Origin: Coriobacteriales bacterium
Lineage (GTDB): Bacteria; Actinomycetota; Coriobacteriia; Coriobacteriales; UBA8131
Assembly (NCBI GenBank): GCA_031256575.1
Contig: JAIRQI010000038.1
Location: 1 to 7,182, forward strand
Direction of reading: 5' to 3'
Length of the DNA: 7,182 nucleotides
Position numbers and translations under genes: made by a program
Shown here: positions 6,220 through 7,182 of the stretch, piece after piece
How the letters are laid out: every line of letters starts with the position of its first letter
How positions within the stretch are numbered: position 1 is the stretch's first letter
The notes under the pieces: generated by a model
Seen by the model: only the letters and a program-made list of their open reading frames with translations
Database searches by the model: none
What the model was told of the DNA's origin: nothing

Positions 6220-7182
6220 GTTCATGATTTGCTCCAGTAAGAAGAGTGCTCCCTCTGGGCCGTAGAGCTGCTTGCGGGTGATATCCAGATAGTTCAGCGA
6301 GGGAAAGCTAATCTCAATGCCGCAGGTCTTCATGCCAGCCAACTTGCAGGCAGCAATGGTGTCACCATCGGAGAAGACAATCTGGGTGGGGGTCTCGGCA
6401 ATCGGACGGCTGAGCACTGAGTCAAGCTGCATGCCAGACAGGTAGTCGCGCAGGCGTTGGCCGAAGCCCTGGTCGTCTCCCGGTAACAGCTCGATGGCTA
6501 CTGGAATCATCCCCAGGTAGTCGCAGAGCCAGGTAGCCAACGGATAGGCCATGGATGCTGGAGCGCGCAGTGAATAGAAGGCTCCTTTCGGCAAACCCAG
6601 TAAGGAGGCATAACGTGAGAGCTGCAGGTAGGCCCGGGCTCGGGCTTTCTGCATGACCGTCTCCGCCGGGGTCGGGTCAACGCCCAGCGCCTCACAGACC
6701 TGGGCAATCAAGGCGCTGGTGGCGGTAAAGCCGATAGGTTGGCCTTGGTCGGCCAGGACATAGGGGGTACCCCACTCCTGTAAGAGCTTGCGAGCGGTAG
6801 CGGTGCCGTACTCCGGACAGACCACCACATTCAAAGCAGCCTGGCGGGCCTGCTTTATGGTCTGCAAACTGTCGGTCGCTCCAAAAGCGCTAATCACCTC
6901 GATGCCGCAAAGCGAAAAGAGCTCGCGCAAAGTCAAGTAGTTGTTGTCAAAGTACTTCTGGTCGAGGCCAATGCCTAAGAGGTTCACACTCTGCGGACGC
7001 ACGCCAGTCTGAGGCAAATCTAAGACATCAATCATCTTGTTGATGGCAGTCTGAAAACCGTCACCAAAGTAGCCCGAAAAGCCGGTGCTCTCAATAGCAA
7101 AGTGGGGAGTAGTACTGACCGATTCAGCCATCAGCTGGTTCAAGTCGTCGCCAATCAAAGCCGCTCCCGGCGAGTTGACCAC
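6202..7182 (-). CDS. Nitrogenase component 1-like oxidoreductase subunit, N-terminus beyond window edge
   Basis: The 326 visible C-terminal residues belong to the superfamily of NifD/NifK, NifE/NifN and BchN/BchB. Those proteins carry Fe-S or larger metal cofactors and receive electrons from a NifH-like reductase. Evidence in order: LIGDDL near the left of the fragment (residues 9-14); STGFSGYFGDGF (32-43), as in the family's G-x-x-x-G-Y region; VNLLG (66-70); ALNVVVCPEYG (116-126) followed by WGTPY and QPIGFTAT (148-155); a C-terminal Rossmann-like domain; and the family's closing block ISFPSLNYLD to YGPEGALFLL (291-316). The GTG at 7182 is probably internal, since family members have about 400-450 residues and normally two more cysteines upstream. 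Pro5 stands where a cluster-ligand cysteine is expected, and no histidine occupies the NifD cofactor position. The subfamily and substrate are not recognised. The ABC exporter genes follow on the same strand after 153 bases; a functional link is unproven. Confidence 0.82.
   Translation of the reverse strand: MVNSPGAALIGDDLNQLMAESVSTTPHFAIESTGFSGYFGDGFQTAINKMIDVLDLPQTGVRPQSVNLLGIGLDQKYFDNNYLTLRELFSLCGIEVISAFGATDSLQTIKQARQAALNVVVCPEYGTATARKLLQEWGTPYVLADQGQPIGFTATSALIAQVCEALGVDPTPAETVMQKARARAYLQLSRYASLLGLPKGAFYSLRAPASMAYPLATWLCDYLGMIPVAIELLPGDDQGFGQRLRDYLSGMQLDSVLSRPIAETPTQIVFSDGDTIAACKLAGMKTCGIEISFPSLNYLDITRKQLYGPEGALFLLEQIMNGLRYV

Noticed and set aside
7180..7182. GTG as the start of the nitrogenase-like gene
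   Set aside because: The frame runs to the window edge, the protein would lack the N-terminal quarter of the family, and no upstream sequence is available to judge a ribosome binding site.
6202..7182. Calling the right-edge gene nifD or nifK and inferring nitrogen fixation
   Set aside because: The cysteine before IGDD and the cofactor histidine are missing, and no nif partner gene is in the window.

Overview
The window looks like chromosomal DNA from an anaerobic actinobacterium, most likely of the class Coriobacteriia. Three things suggest this. The gene order is trpS, scpA, scpB, rluB. The ScpA sequence is of the type I associate with that class. The ABC export pair is of an actinobacterial type. 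A nitrogenase-superfamily protein at the right edge points to an anaerobic lifestyle. The assignment is by recognition only; no search was run. I see no phage, transposon, CRISPR or RNA genes.

Left part (1-3672, plus strand). The 3' part of trpS (tryptophanyl-tRNA synthetase) enters from the left edge. After a 213-base gap containing a plausible promoter come scpA, scpB and rluB, tightly packed and very probably one transcript. ScpA and ScpB are the kleisin and winged-helix subunits of the SMC chromosome-condensation complex. RluB is a 23S rRNA pseudouridine synthase. ScpB and RluB each carry a low-complexity N-terminal tail built from exact in-frame tandem repeats: five 5-residue units in ScpB and five 11-residue units in RluB. 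A perfect 10-bp hairpin whose left arm contains the rluB stop codon, followed by a pyrimidine tract, closes the unit.

Right part (3740-7182, minus strand, convergent with the first part). Two overlapping or abutting genes encode an ABC-2 type exporter: an ATPase of the drug/antibiotic exporter type and a 12-helix permease made of two homologous halves. The ATPase has its own G-rich ribosome binding site and a possible promoter. Upstream of it is a 153-base gap, then the C-terminal 326 residues of a nitrogenase component 1-like protein (NifD/NifK/NifE/NifN superfamily) that runs off the right edge. The end of that gene, including its stop codon, is present twice as an in-frame 33-bp tandem duplication.

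The most interesting item is the nitrogenase-like protein. By hand alignment it lacks the cysteine that normally precedes the IGDD motif and helps hold the P-cluster or its equivalent. It keeps a cysteine where NifD has its cofactor ligand, and it has no histidine at the second cofactor-ligand position. It is therefore unlikely to be a dinitrogen-reducing NifD and probably belongs to an uncharacterised nitrogenase-like group. Its partner subunit and reductase would have to lie beyond the right edge.
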